Positions 1-9,342 of a stretch of 64,000 bases of DNA are shown here, piece after piece. The translations under genes and the position numbers were made by a program. The first letter of the stretch is position 1. Each line of letters starts with the position of its first letter. The stretch is from Prochlorococcus sp. AG-409-F19 (GTDB taxonomy: Bacteria > Cyanobacteriota > Cyanobacteriia > PCC-6307 > Cyanobiaceae): assembly GCA_003215795.1 (NCBI GenBank), contig QCJV01000005.1:1-64000 (forward strand), given 5' to 3'. A model generated the notes under the pieces. The model was not told the DNA's origin. It saw nothing but the letters and a program-made list of their open reading frames with translations, and made no database searches.

Positions 1-90
1 GGCCAATTCAATGCAAAGGCTTATAGCCATCTCACTTGTACTTCCTAGTACATAAGTGCTTTTAATCTTGTTATTATTTATCTCTTTCAT
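1..90 (-). CDS. SDR-family oxidoreductase, N-terminal part only (cut by window edge); possibly DprE2-like
   Basis: Reverse-strand reading from ATG at 90 gives MKEINNNKIKSTYVLGSTSEMAISLCIELA, a Rossmann GxxxxxG-type start; directly downstream of the UbiA-like gene on the same strand. Confidence 0.55.
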   Translation of the reverse strand, partial: MKEINNNKIKSTYVLGSTSEMAISLCIELA

Positions 91-110
91 GATCAAGAGG
101 CTAAATTAAT

Positions 111-1013
111 TTAATTCAAATTTATCAAAACTATTACTAAAAGCCAAATTAGCAGTGTAATTCTTATTACGTTGTCTTTTAATAAAATCTCTTCAGGAAG
201 CTCAGTGGATTGCCAATTATTAGCTTTAGACCTCCTGTCACTTTCTGTTGGATCACTCAACAATTGATATCGAAAAATCCCAATGATCACCAACGGAATT
301 GTTAATAACATCAAACCAGCATCGTTAACATTATACTGAGAGCCTGTAGCCCATAGAGAGTAAAATATTATAGAGCCTGAGGATGCTATTCCCTCCATCC
401 TTTCCAGCAAGTTTATTGAGTATCTTTTGAGAACCTCTCTAGTTAGAACACCTCTTGAAATTGATAACCTTAACTCCGCTTTTCTTTTTTCTATAGCTAG
501 AAAAATTGATAAAAAACCTACAGTTAATAAAAACCAGTGTGATATATAAATAGAAGAGGCAACCCCTCCAGATATAGCCCTTATAAGAAACCCAGATGAT
601 ATACAAAGAATATCAAAAACCGGCTCCCTTTTTAGCCTAAGATTATATAACAATTGTATTATTATATAAGCTAATATTAAATATGTGAACTCATTTGAGA
701 TTGAATTTGATATTATAATCCCTATAGATAACAGAATAAAATTGAGAAGTCTTGCATTGGAGAGCTTAATTAAGCCAGCCGCAATAGGTCTTTTAGACTT
801 TGCTGGATGTTTTTTATCAAATTCGATATCTATCAAATCATTAAATAAATATATTGCACTAGATATAATACAAAAACAAACTAGTGCTTTAGTAGAGCTT
901 ACCCATATTTCTGGCGAAAAATTGAATGCAAATAGTGGTGCAGAATATATTAGTAAATTCTTAGTCCATTGCTTGGGACGGCAGGCGGATAGAGTGTATT
1001 TTAAATTACTCAT
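111..1013 (-). CDS. UbiA-family prenyltransferase, decaprenyl-phosphate phosphoribosyltransferase-like
   Basis: RPKQWTKNLLIYSAPLFAF and NDLIDIEFDKKHPAKSKRPIAAG motifs, multi-TM protein. Confidence 0.8.
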   Translation of the reverse strand: MSNLKYTLSACRPKQWTKNLLIYSAPLFAFNFSPEIWVSSTKALVCFCIISSAIYLFNDLIDIEFDKKHPAKSKRPIAAGLIKLSNARLLNFILLSIGIIISNSISNEFTYLILAYIIIQLLYNLRLKREPVFDILCISSGFLIRAISGGVASSIYISHWFLLTVGFLSIFLAIEKRKAELRLSISRGVLTREVLKRYSINLLERMEGIASSGSIIFYSLWATGSQYNVNDAGLMLLTIPLVIIGIFRYQLLSDPTESDRRSKANNWQSTELPEEILLKDNVIRITLLIWLLVIVLINLN

Positions 1014-1084
1014 TATTTCATAAATAAATCCACTATATAAAATTATACTATTGTTTCGATTTTAAATTGCGCTCTCGTTAGCAA

Positions 1085-2398
1085 TTAGTCGAAATTTTCC
1101 AGATATGAATCTGAGATTTCTAGGCTTATTTCGCTGTGACATTTTCTTAATTCACTTGGCATAGAGGATATATAATCCTCCCAGAATCTTTTTTCTCTCT
1201 CGCTAGAGTATCTGAACTTGCACCCTAGTAACTCATTTTCCAATCTAAACTTTTTCTTATCATTTAAAATTTGAACAAGCGTTTCTTCAAGAATTTCTGA
1301 TTTAATATCAGATATAGAATTAATTCTGATGTTATTGGAGTAATAATTCTTATAAAAATCATAAGGCACTATAGATTTAGGAGAGAATGCTAGAGATATG
1401 ATCTCTTTTAAATCAAGCTTACCTTTCATTTCTCCCTTTCTAAAATCAGAAGGCAAAGCAATTGAGTTGGAATGACTTGTATGCCAAAATTGCCATAGTG
1501 TGTGATGAATATAAAGTGTTTTGACTCCAAAGGACAATGCTGCTGCTCCTACTCCATTGCCATTGTTAATTAATATTGATGAAGGAGATATAATATCTAA
1601 AATATCATATTTATTCTTATCCAGAAGATTTATACCGCTATTACAAATAATTGAACTTTCAATTATTTCCTTATGACTAGAATGAAAGTGTAAGAATATT
1701 GATTTAGGATTTATTACTTGCGATGAAACTGCTATTAAGTGTTCAATATCTTTATAGTTTGCGTCTCTCCAGGGTTGAGGAGCTACATTACTATCATAAT
1801 TCCCATAGTGTTCTGTTCTTAGAGAAATTATTATTTTTTTAGTGTTAGTATTATTTATAGAGAGTGCAGACCTGGCAGAATTTCTCCATTTGAAGTCTCT
1901 GGATGTTTCTAGATATCTCATATATGTCACCTCTCTAGTTACTAAGCCTCTAGGTAATAGAGGCTGGTAAAATAAATTTATTTTCTGTTTAGTCAGTTCT
2001 ATAGAAAAATTATATATGTGCTCTAGGATTAGCAATATAATGTCAGGAATAAACTTAAAGCATTGATTAGCAACATACAAAAGTTTTTGATTATTTATGC
2101 CAACTCCTTGTTTAATTGATACCAGTGGCTGTAAATTATTTGAACTTTCCATTATAGATGAAAGTATAGCTGGTTCCATAGCAAAATGGCCAAAGTATCT
2201 TGGTGTTATCCTTAGGGATATTAGTTTCTTCTTTTTTATGATTTGAAGTTCTCTGGCTGACAGGAAATAAAGTATTAAAATTACACTAAAAGGGAACATC
2301 GTTAGCTTGTATAAGCTAATAAAAACATAAAATATCTTCTTTATTGTTTCTTTAATTCCCAAGTTGTCTATGAGTCTTATAAATATTCTTACATTCAT
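1085..2398 (-). CDS. Putative glycosyltransferase (resembles TIGR04372-type proteins)
   Basis: SLRTEHYGNYDSNVAPQPWRDANYKDIEHLIAV and PRYFGHFAMEPAILSS; located in a polysaccharide island. Confidence 0.45.
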   Translation of the reverse strand: MNVRIFIRLIDNLGIKETIKKIFYVFISLYKLTMFPFSVILILYFLSARELQIIKKKKLISLRITPRYFGHFAMEPAILSSIMESSNNLQPLVSIKQGVGINNQKLLYVANQCFKFIPDIILLILEHIYNFSIELTKQKINLFYQPLLPRGLVTREVTYMRYLETSRDFKWRNSARSALSINNTNTKKIIISLRTEHYGNYDSNVAPQPWRDANYKDIEHLIAVSSQVINPKSIFLHFHSSHKEIIESSIICNSGINLLDKNKYDILDIISPSSILINNGNGVGAAALSFGVKTLYIHHTLWQFWHTSHSNSIALPSDFRKGEMKGKLDLKEIISLAFSPKSIVPYDFYKNYYSNNIRINSISDIKSEILEETLVQILNDKKKFRLENELLGCKFRYSSEREKRFWEDYISSMPSELRKCHSEISLEISDSYLENFD

Positions 2399-2580
2399 TT
2401 TTTTATTAGTATGTTCTTTAATGCCTTTCTATACCGTTAATTCTAGCAATTATTACTTATAAAAGCACGGACTTTCCAGGAAGGTCCTGTTAGATTACTT
2501 AATAAACCATTTTTCTATGACAAAGAAGTACAAACGCAATTATTATCAGTACCTGTTTGATGCCCCAGTTTTTTATTTGA

Positions 2581-4353
2581 ATGAATAAGAATATAGGCCA
2601 AACTACCAGTCAACTATTTATCCAACGGAGGATTTGGGGTGGTTTGTCAGCAAGAAGAAAATTACAGCTATTGCAGCTATTCGTATTAATGATCATATGT
2701 GGTGTTGCAGAGCTAGTCTCATTGGCATCTGTAATTCCATTTTTATTGGTTCTCACGGATCCTGCTCGCTTAATTAATATACCAATCTTACGTTCAAGTT
2801 TCCTGAAAATCGGTATTGAGAACACCCCTAACCTTTTGGTTTTCGTTACTTCTCTTTTTATATTTGCAGCTTTTTTGTCCATGTTATTTCGTCTTTTAAA
2901 TCTTTGGATGAATGGCCAAGTTGCAGCTGGTATTGGTAGTGATCTTAGTTCTAGAGTTTATACAAATATTTTGTATAAACCTTATTCATGGCATATAAAC
3001 AATAATTCTAGCCAGATAATAAATGATACTACTAATAATGTAGCATTTACTATAGCTTATTTAAATTCTTCTTTGCGTATTCTTACGCTTGTGATTGTTG
3101 TTTTATTCTTAATTTCAGGGCTTGTTGCAGTTAATTGGAAAATAGCATTACTCTGTTTTGTAACTTTCTCAACAGCATATTTCTTTTTAGCTATTTTTGT
3201 CCGTAAAAGATTTTCTTTTAATGGGAGAATATTAGTTAATTCATATAAGGAACAACTTAAAACATTGCAAGAGGGGCTAGGCTCCATTCGAGATGTTATT
3301 TTAGGTAATAATCAAAACTATTTTACATCAATATATAAAAAAATTGATAAACCAATTAGATTTCGAGAAGCTCAGAATGATTTTCTTAAAGCATCTCCGA
3401 GATTTTCATTGGAGTCTATATCTTTGTTCCTTATAGCTCTTATTGCTTATTATTTGACGAAGGAAGGTGTAGAATCTTCTACAATCATTTCTTTGTTAGG
3501 TACTTTTGCTTTAGGTTCCCAACGTTTACTTCCTGCAATGCAAGGAATCTATAATGATTGGGCTAACTTAAGATCTTTTGCTCCTGGTGTTCAATCTGTA
3601 TTATCTCTTCTATCTATTAGTCAGGATAAGACTAGAAAATTAATACAAAGCCAAAGATCTTTCAAATTTACAAATTCTATTTTACTAAGGGATGTAGATT
3701 TTTGTTATTCTAATTCAAGTAATAAGGTTTTAAATAAAATCAATCTAGAAATCAGGAAGGGAGAGAAGATTGGCTTTGTAGGTAAAACAGGATGCGGGAA
3801 AAGTACACTGCTAGATTTAATAATGGGACTTTTGCAACCTACTAATGGACATATTAAAGTCGATGGAAGTGAACTCTCTAACTCTAACCCTCTTTTTTTA
3901 TCGCAATGGCGAGCATCTATCTCAAATGTTCCCCAGCGAATTTACTTAGCTGATTCTTCTATTTTACAGAATATTGCTTTTGGAGTAGATCCAACAAATA
4001 TTAATAAAGAAAAGGTCTTTATTGCGGCTAAAAAGGCACAAATTTCCTCTTTTATAGAAACACTTCCCAATGGTTATAATACTACAATTGGGGAGAGAGG
4101 TGTTAAATTAAGTGGAGGCCAATGTCAACGTTTAGCAATAGCAAGAGCCCTTTATAAAGAGTCTAATGTCCTTATTTTTGACGAGGCAACAAGTGCCCTT
4201 GACGATTCAACAGAATCATCGCTCATTGATACTGTTTACTCTTTATCAGAAGGTCTTACTTTATTAATGATTGCACATAGAATTACTACTTTAAAAAGGT
4301 GTGATAAGATTTATGAGTTGAGTAATTTTGCTCTTAAGCAGATAGTCTTATAA
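2581..4353 (+). CDS. ABC transporter, fused permease/ATP-binding (MsbA/PglK-type)
   Basis: N-terminal TM region; Walker A GKTGCGKST, signature LSGGQCQRLAIARAL, Walker B VLIFDEATSALD. Confidence 0.9.
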   Translation: MNKNIGQTTSQLFIQRRIWGGLSARRKLQLLQLFVLMIICGVAELVSLASVIPFLLVLTDPARLINIPILRSSFLKIGIENTPNLLVFVTSLFIFAAFLSMLFRLLNLWMNGQVAAGIGSDLSSRVYTNILYKPYSWHINNNSSQIINDTTNNVAFTIAYLNSSLRILTLVIVVLFLISGLVAVNWKIALLCFVTFSTAYFFLAIFVRKRFSFNGRILVNSYKEQLKTLQEGLGSIRDVILGNNQNYFTSIYKKIDKPIRFREAQNDFLKASPRFSLESISLFLIALIAYYLTKEGVESSTIISLLGTFALGSQRLLPAMQGIYNDWANLRSFAPGVQSVLSLLSISQDKTRKLIQSQRSFKFTNSILLRDVDFCYSNSSNKVLNKINLEIRKGEKIGFVGKTGCGKSTLLDLIMGLLQPTNGHIKVDGSELSNSNPLFLSQWRASISNVPQRIYLADSSILQNIAFGVDPTNINKEKVFIAAKKAQISSFIETLPNGYNTTIGERGVKLSGGQCQRLAIARALYKESNVLIFDEATSALDDSTESSLIDTVYSLSEGLTLLMIAHRITTLKRCDKIYELSNFALKQIVL

Positions 4354-4430
4354 ATTATAATTTGTCAAAATTATCGAATAATATTATCGGTCTATTTATT
4401 ATAATTCCATTAATTAACTCAAATTAATTA

Positions 4431-4961
4431 CAGCAATATTTTATAGATCAAACTGGAGTTTTAATTAAAGAGATGCATTATATTAAGTCTCCTGAAGATG
4501 TTACTTTAGAATTAGGAATAATAGAATTACTCCAGTTATCTGAGATTAGTAAAAGGCCTGTATTTATAGTTGCTAATCACTCTGAAATTTCACAAGAAAA
4601 GATTAGACTACCAAAATGTTACTTCTAGGATGATTGATTTAATAGGTAAGAACACCTCTATTAATGCCATTTATGCATACAGCTCACTAGACATCACTAA
4701 GTGTAATTGGAGAAAAGCTAATCCAGCATGTTAGAAGAAGCAGCCTATAATTTAGGTGTGCATCTTTCTAAATCGATTATGGCAGCAGATAGGCCATCAG
4801 ATAAGCAGGCAGGTAGGAATGCCAATATAGAAAGTATTGTTCATGTGAGGACTGGTCAAGGAAATAACGAACGAGAAAATATGATAAAATATTTGAATAA
4901 ATCTACCCTATCTTTAGATGGAACTACCAGTTCTAGGTTCTTTAAATTGACAATTTCTTGA
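4431..4961 (+). pseudogene. gmhB: Decayed D-glycero-D-manno-heptose-1,7-bisphosphate phosphatase (GmhB/HisB-N type)
   Basis: Three collinear segments in two frames: QQYFIDQTGVLIKEMHYIKSPEDVTLELGIIELLQLSEISKRPVFIVANHSEIS (4431-), MIDLIGKNTSINAIYAYSSLDITKCNWRKANPA (4630-), MLEEAAYNLGVHLSKSIMAADRPSDKQAGRNANI (4728-). Confidence 0.75.
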
Positions 4962-4999
4962 GTTTTTCTACACAACTGCTTTATAATCTGGAGTAAAAA

Positions 5000-6214
5000 G
5001 TGAATTTTGATGTTGTTATAATTGGTGGAGGGATGGTTGGCTTATCGCTTGCTAATCAGCTTATAGAAAGAAAAATCACTAACAATATCATAGTTCTAGA
5101 TAAAGAGAAAGAGCTAGGTAAGCATAGCTCAGGGCTTAATAGCGGAGTATTACATGCAGGGTTATATTATGAACCTGATTCACTTAAGGCGAGAGTTTGT
5201 GTCTCTGGGGCAACTAGACTAAAAAAATGGATTAAAGAAAGGAATCTTCCTATTAATGAATGTGGTAAAGTTATAGTCCCACAGAGGGAAGAGTTAGATA
5301 GTCAATTAGATATTCTTTACAACAGAGGAAAATCAAATGGCGCTAAGGTAGAGATGATAGATGAAAATGAGCTTAATAAGATTGCTCCTGAAGCCTTGTC
5401 TTCTTCTGGAAGAGCTTTGTGGAGCCCAAATACTGTTGTTGTTAAATCAAAATTAGTCCTTAATACGCTAGAGAATGAATTAATTCAGAAAAATGTAAAG
5501 ATTGTCCTTCATCAGAATAATTGGAAAGTTAATATAAGAAAAAGAATGATAACTCTGAATAATGGAGATGAAATAAATTATAGCCATTTAATAAATTGCG
5601 CTGGTCTTCAAGCCGATAAGGTAGCTAGGCTTTTTGGTGTAGGACGAAAGTACATCCTTTTCCCATTTAAGGGTTTATATTGGTCGCTTAAAAGAGATAG
5701 TAAAATAAGAATTAATACAAATGTTTATCCTGTTCCAGACTTAAATGTACCTTTCCTTGGAGTCCATTTTACACCAACGGCTGATGATAATCCTACAGTT
5801 AATATAGGTCCAACAGCTACTCCAGCATTAGGTAGAGAGAATTACAGAGGATTTGAATCGTTAGAATTTTTTAGCTCAATTAGAAATCTTTCTTTATTAG
5901 CCAATCAGTATCTATTGAACAAGGGAGGTTTTAGAAAGTATGTCCATGAACAGTATTTATTAACTTTCAAGCCAATCATGATTCAGTCTGCTCAACAACT
6001 TATTCCCAGAATACGATATGACGATGTAGAATTGAGTAACAAAGTTGGCATTAGATCCCAACTCTTTAACACTGAGACCCAAAGACTAGAAGATGATTTC
6101 TTATGTTTAGAAGGCCCGGATAGTACACATGTGATGAATGCGATATCTCCAGCTTTTACAGCAAGCTTCACTCTAGCAGATTTGATTATTGATAATATTA
6201 GATTTAACTTTTAG
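5000..6214 (+). CDS. FAD-dependent oxidoreductase, L-2-hydroxyglutarate oxidase (LhgO)-like
   Basis: N-terminal GGGMVGLSLANQL FAD motif, HSSGLNSGVLHAGLYYEPDSLKARVC; GTG start. Confidence 0.75.
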   Translation: MNFDVVIIGGGMVGLSLANQLIERKITNNIIVLDKEKELGKHSSGLNSGVLHAGLYYEPDSLKARVCVSGATRLKKWIKERNLPINECGKVIVPQREELDSQLDILYNRGKSNGAKVEMIDENELNKIAPEALSSSGRALWSPNTVVVKSKLVLNTLENELIQKNVKIVLHQNNWKVNIRKRMITLNNGDEINYSHLINCAGLQADKVARLFGVGRKYILFPFKGLYWSLKRDSKIRINTNVYPVPDLNVPFLGVHFTPTADDNPTVNIGPTATPALGRENYRGFESLEFFSSIRNLSLLANQYLLNKGGFRKYVHEQYLLTFKPIMIQSAQQLIPRIRYDDVELSNKVGIRSQLFNTETQRLEDDFLCLEGPDSTHVMNAISPAFTASFTLADLIIDNIRFNF

Positions 6215-6218
6215 ATTC

Positions 6219-6929
6219 ATGGCTCAAAAACTTAAGGCTATTCTTCTTGCAGCAGGTCTTGGCACAAGATTAAGACCATTAACACTGAAAACACCAAAAT
6301 GCTTAGTTGAAATTAACGGAAAGCCTCTATTGGCTTATTGGCTTTCAATGCTAGAAGACATAGGATGCGACGAAGTTATAATTAACACTCATTATTTAAA
6401 AGATCAGGTTGAAGCTTTTATTAATTCATGGAAATCAGAAAGTATGAATATAAAGCTATCCTATGAGAAAGAATTATTGGGTACAGCTGGAACACTTATT
6501 AAAAATATAGATTTTTTTAAAAACTCAACAGGTTTACTTATTCACGCCGATAATTTAACTGATGAAGATCTATCTAAATTCTTAGTCGCACATCAATCTA
6601 AGCCAAATTATTGCTTATTGACTATGCTCACATTTAAAACTGACAATCCTGCTCAATGTGGGATTGTTCAGAAGAATGAGCAGAATGTAGTCACCAACTT
6701 CTTTGAAAAAAGTAAGGGTTCTCACGGAAACCATGCCAATGGTGCTTTATATGCTTTTGACAAGGACTTTATTGAATATATAAAGAATCTTCCTTCGGGT
6801 ACAACTGATTTCAGTACCCAGATTATTCCTGAGCTTATGGGCAGGATATTTTCCTGGACTACTGAGAGATGCTATATTGACATTGGCACGCATTCTTCCC
6901 TAACAAAGGCCATTGAGCTTTGGAAGTAA
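6219..6929 (+). CDS. Nucleotidyltransferase, HddC-like (sugar-1-phosphate nucleotidylyltransferase)
   Basis: LKAILLAAGLGTRLRPLTLKTPKCLVEINGKPLL; ATG at 6219 preferred over the 6189 ORF start. Confidence 0.75.
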   Translation: MAQKLKAILLAAGLGTRLRPLTLKTPKCLVEINGKPLLAYWLSMLEDIGCDEVIINTHYLKDQVEAFINSWKSESMNIKLSYEKELLGTAGTLIKNIDFFKNSTGLLIHADNLTDEDLSKFLVAHQSKPNYCLLTMLTFKTDNPAQCGIVQKNEQNVVTNFFEKSKGSHGNHANGALYAFDKDFIEYIKNLPSGTTDFSTQIIPELMGRIFSWTTERCYIDIGTHSSLTKAIELWK

Positions 6930-7606
6930 ATTTAACTCCCAAGAAAGATTCCTATAATAGTTTAGATCAAAGCACCAAAATGCTTAGTAGTAATGGTGTT
7001 CCGGATACTTCTGTAGCTTTCGGTTCTTTTGTTGACAACTATATATCAAAATTACAATCATGTTTTACAGATGACCTGAAAGACAATATCAGGCAATTAT
7101 CAATTCACTTAAAGAGTGCATGGGTAAATGGCCAAAATGTTTTTATTTGTGGAAATGGAGGTAGTGCTGGAAATGCTATCCACATAGCCAATGATTTTCT
7201 TTACGGAGCAGGTGCTTGTGGATCTTCTCCTTCTTTACCAGGCTTAAGAGTAGAGGCTCTAACGGCAAACCCAGCAGTTCTAACTTGTTTGGCTAATGAC
7301 ACAGGTTATGAGAATATATTTGCTAATCAGCTGAAGGTTAAAGGTCAAAGAAATGATTTGTTGATTGCATTATCTGGAAGTGGAAAATCACAAAATATTG
7401 TCAATGCTCTGAAAATTGCCAAAGACTTAAGTATTAATTCATTTGCTATATTAGCTTTTGACGGAGGTGAGTGTAAGAAATTAGCAGATACCTCTATACA
7501 TTTTAAGACCTCAGATATGCAATTGGCAGAAGATGCTCAATTAATTGTTGGTCATTTGTGTATGCAATGGTTGTCAGATAACAAACCTGTAAAAATTAAT
7601 TCTTGA
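6920..7606 (+). CDS. SIS-domain phosphoheptose isomerase, GmhA-like
   Basis: NVFICGNGGSAGNAIHIANDF, LIALSGSGKSQNIVNAL; start uncertain (TTG 6920 or ATG 6980). Confidence 0.8.
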   Translation: MEVNLTPKKDSYNSLDQSTKMLSSNGVPDTSVAFGSFVDNYISKLQSCFTDDLKDNIRQLSIHLKSAWVNGQNVFICGNGGSAGNAIHIANDFLYGAGACGSSPSLPGLRVEALTANPAVLTCLANDTGYENIFANQLKVKGQRNDLLIALSGSGKSQNIVNALKIAKDLSINSFAILAFDGGECKKLADTSIHFKTSDMQLAEDAQLIVGHLCMQWLSDNKPVKINS

Positions 7607-8280
7607 CAATGAAAGAAGTAGATTTCATGAGTATTCTTCATAAGAGTACAGAACGAGATTATCTAAAAAGAGTTAATGATCAGGATTATCCAAAACACAA
7701 GGCAGCCACTTTAGCAAAAAAATTTGATTACGATTACTGGGATGGTGATAGAAGAATCTGCTTTGGTGGATATCATTATCTTGAGGGCAGGTGGGAGAAA
7801 GTAGCTAATAATATGGCTTCTTATTATTCACTTCCTGACAAGCCAAAGATCCTTGATATAGGTTGTGGCAAAGGATACCTTCTATATGACTTCCTAAAAG
7901 TTGTTCCAAATGCTGAGATCTATGGAATTGATATCTCACGCTATGCAATAGACAATTCTAAGCCTGAGATTAAAGATAGATTATTTGTAGGTAATGCAGT
8001 TGATTTGCCATATGAAGATAATTTTTTTGATTTGGTTATTTCTATCAATACTCTTCATTGTCTTGAATCTTATGATCTCAATAATGCTTTAAGAGAAATG
8101 GAGAGAGTTGGTAAGCATCAAAAGTATCTTTGCGTAGAAAGTTATAGGAATGAAATTGAAAAAGCTAATCTATTATACTGGCAGGTTACATGTGAGGCCT
8201 TCAATACTCCTAAAGAATGGCTCTGGTGGTTTGCAATGACAGGCTACTCTGGTGACTATTCTTTTATTTACTTTGAATAG
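7603..8280 (+). CDS. Class I SAM-dependent methyltransferase
   Basis: ILDIGCGKGYLLYDF motif I, followed by DLPYEDNFFDLVISINTLHCL. Confidence 0.75.
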   Translation: MTMKEVDFMSILHKSTERDYLKRVNDQDYPKHKAATLAKKFDYDYWDGDRRICFGGYHYLEGRWEKVANNMASYYSLPDKPKILDIGCGKGYLLYDFLKVVPNAEIYGIDISRYAIDNSKPEIKDRLFVGNAVDLPYEDNFFDLVISINTLHCLESYDLNNALREMERVGKHQKYLCVESYRNEIEKANLLYWQVTCEAFNTPKEWLWWFAMTGYSGDYSFIYFE

Positions 8281-8286
8281 AATTTT

Positions 8287-9339
8287 ATGAAATATAGACC
8301 TAAAACAGTAAAAGCTGCAATTTTAGTTGAGCAAAATCACCCTTTGGTTGTTGAAGAAATTAATTTACCGAATGAGCTTCTGGTTGGTCAGGTTTTGGTG
8401 AAAGTTGAATTAAGTGGGATTTGTGGATCGCAATTAGGAGAAATAAATGGAGTTAAGGGTCCGGATAATTACTTGCCTCATTTAATGGGCCATGAAGGAT
8501 GTGGCAAAGTCTTAGATATTGGACCAGGTGTTAAGACTGTAGATGTTGGAGATAAAGTTGTGATGCATTGGAGAAAAGGAGCTGGCATTCAATCTGCCCC
8601 TCCTATCTATACATTGAACAGTAAAAAGGTTAATGCTGGTTGGGTCACAACATTCAACACGCATGCGATCATCAGTGAGAATCGTTGTACAAGGGTATCA
8701 AATTCAATGAGTCCTGAACTGGCGTCTTTATTTGGATGTGCTATCACTACTGGATTTGGTGTGGTTGAAAATAATGCAAAAATTAAGATGGGAGAATCTC
8801 TAGTTGTTTTTGGGGCTGGTGGAGTAGGCTTAAATATTATTCAAGCTGCTTCACTATATTCGGCTTTTCCTATAATTGCAGTTGATATAGTTGATAAAAG
8901 GCTCGAATTAGCACGAAAATTAGGAGCTGACATTACATTTAATAGTCAAAAATGTGATATTGAACATGAGATTAAAGATTTTTTAAAAGATACCAAGCTT
9001 AACGTTTTCATTGATAATACTGGAATTCCCAGAATCATTGAGATGGGTTACCGACTACTGGATTCTGAAGGCCGCCTAGTTCTTGTTGGGGTCCCTAAGA
9101 AAGGTTCTAATATAAATATATATAGCTTGCCTTTGCATTTTGGAAAAACTATAACTGGTTCTCATGGTGGTGAATGTAGGCCAGAAATTGATATTCATAG
9201 ATACTCTAGACTATTTAAAAATAAAAATGCATGCTATAAAGAATTGATTACCGAACGATTTCAGTTGGAAAATATTAATGACGCAATAACTTCGATGAAG
9301 GATGGTAAATCTGCGGGCCGTATCTTAATTGAGATGTAA
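8287..9339 (+). CDS. Zinc-binding alcohol dehydrogenase family protein
   Basis: ELSGICGSQLGE, LMGHEGCGKV, VVFGAGGVGLNIIQAA. Confidence 0.8.
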   Translation: MKYRPKTVKAAILVEQNHPLVVEEINLPNELLVGQVLVKVELSGICGSQLGEINGVKGPDNYLPHLMGHEGCGKVLDIGPGVKTVDVGDKVVMHWRKGAGIQSAPPIYTLNSKKVNAGWVTTFNTHAIISENRCTRVSNSMSPELASLFGCAITTGFGVVENNAKIKMGESLVVFGAGGVGLNIIQAASLYSAFPIIAVDIVDKRLELARKLGADITFNSQKCDIEHEIKDFLKDTKLNVFIDNTGIPRIIEMGYRLLDSEGRLVLVGVPKKGSNINIYSLPLHFGKTITGSHGGECRPEIDIHRYSRLFKNKNACYKELITERFQLENINDAITSMKDGKSAGRILIEM

Positions 9340-9342
9340 ACA

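Noticed and set aside
685-1023. ORF of 112 aa on + strand antisense to the UbiA-like gene
   Set aside because: Fully inside a well-supported gene on the other strand; no recognisable motifs
2469-2487. Short inverted repeat GGACTTTCCAGGAAGGTCC before the ABC transporter
   Set aside because: Only a 7-bp stem with a wobble pair and no T-tract; too weak to call a terminator or riboswitch
2610-3287. Antisense ORFs at 2610-2882 and 3057-3287
   Set aside because: Opposite strand of the ABC transporter; composition looks like shadow ORFs
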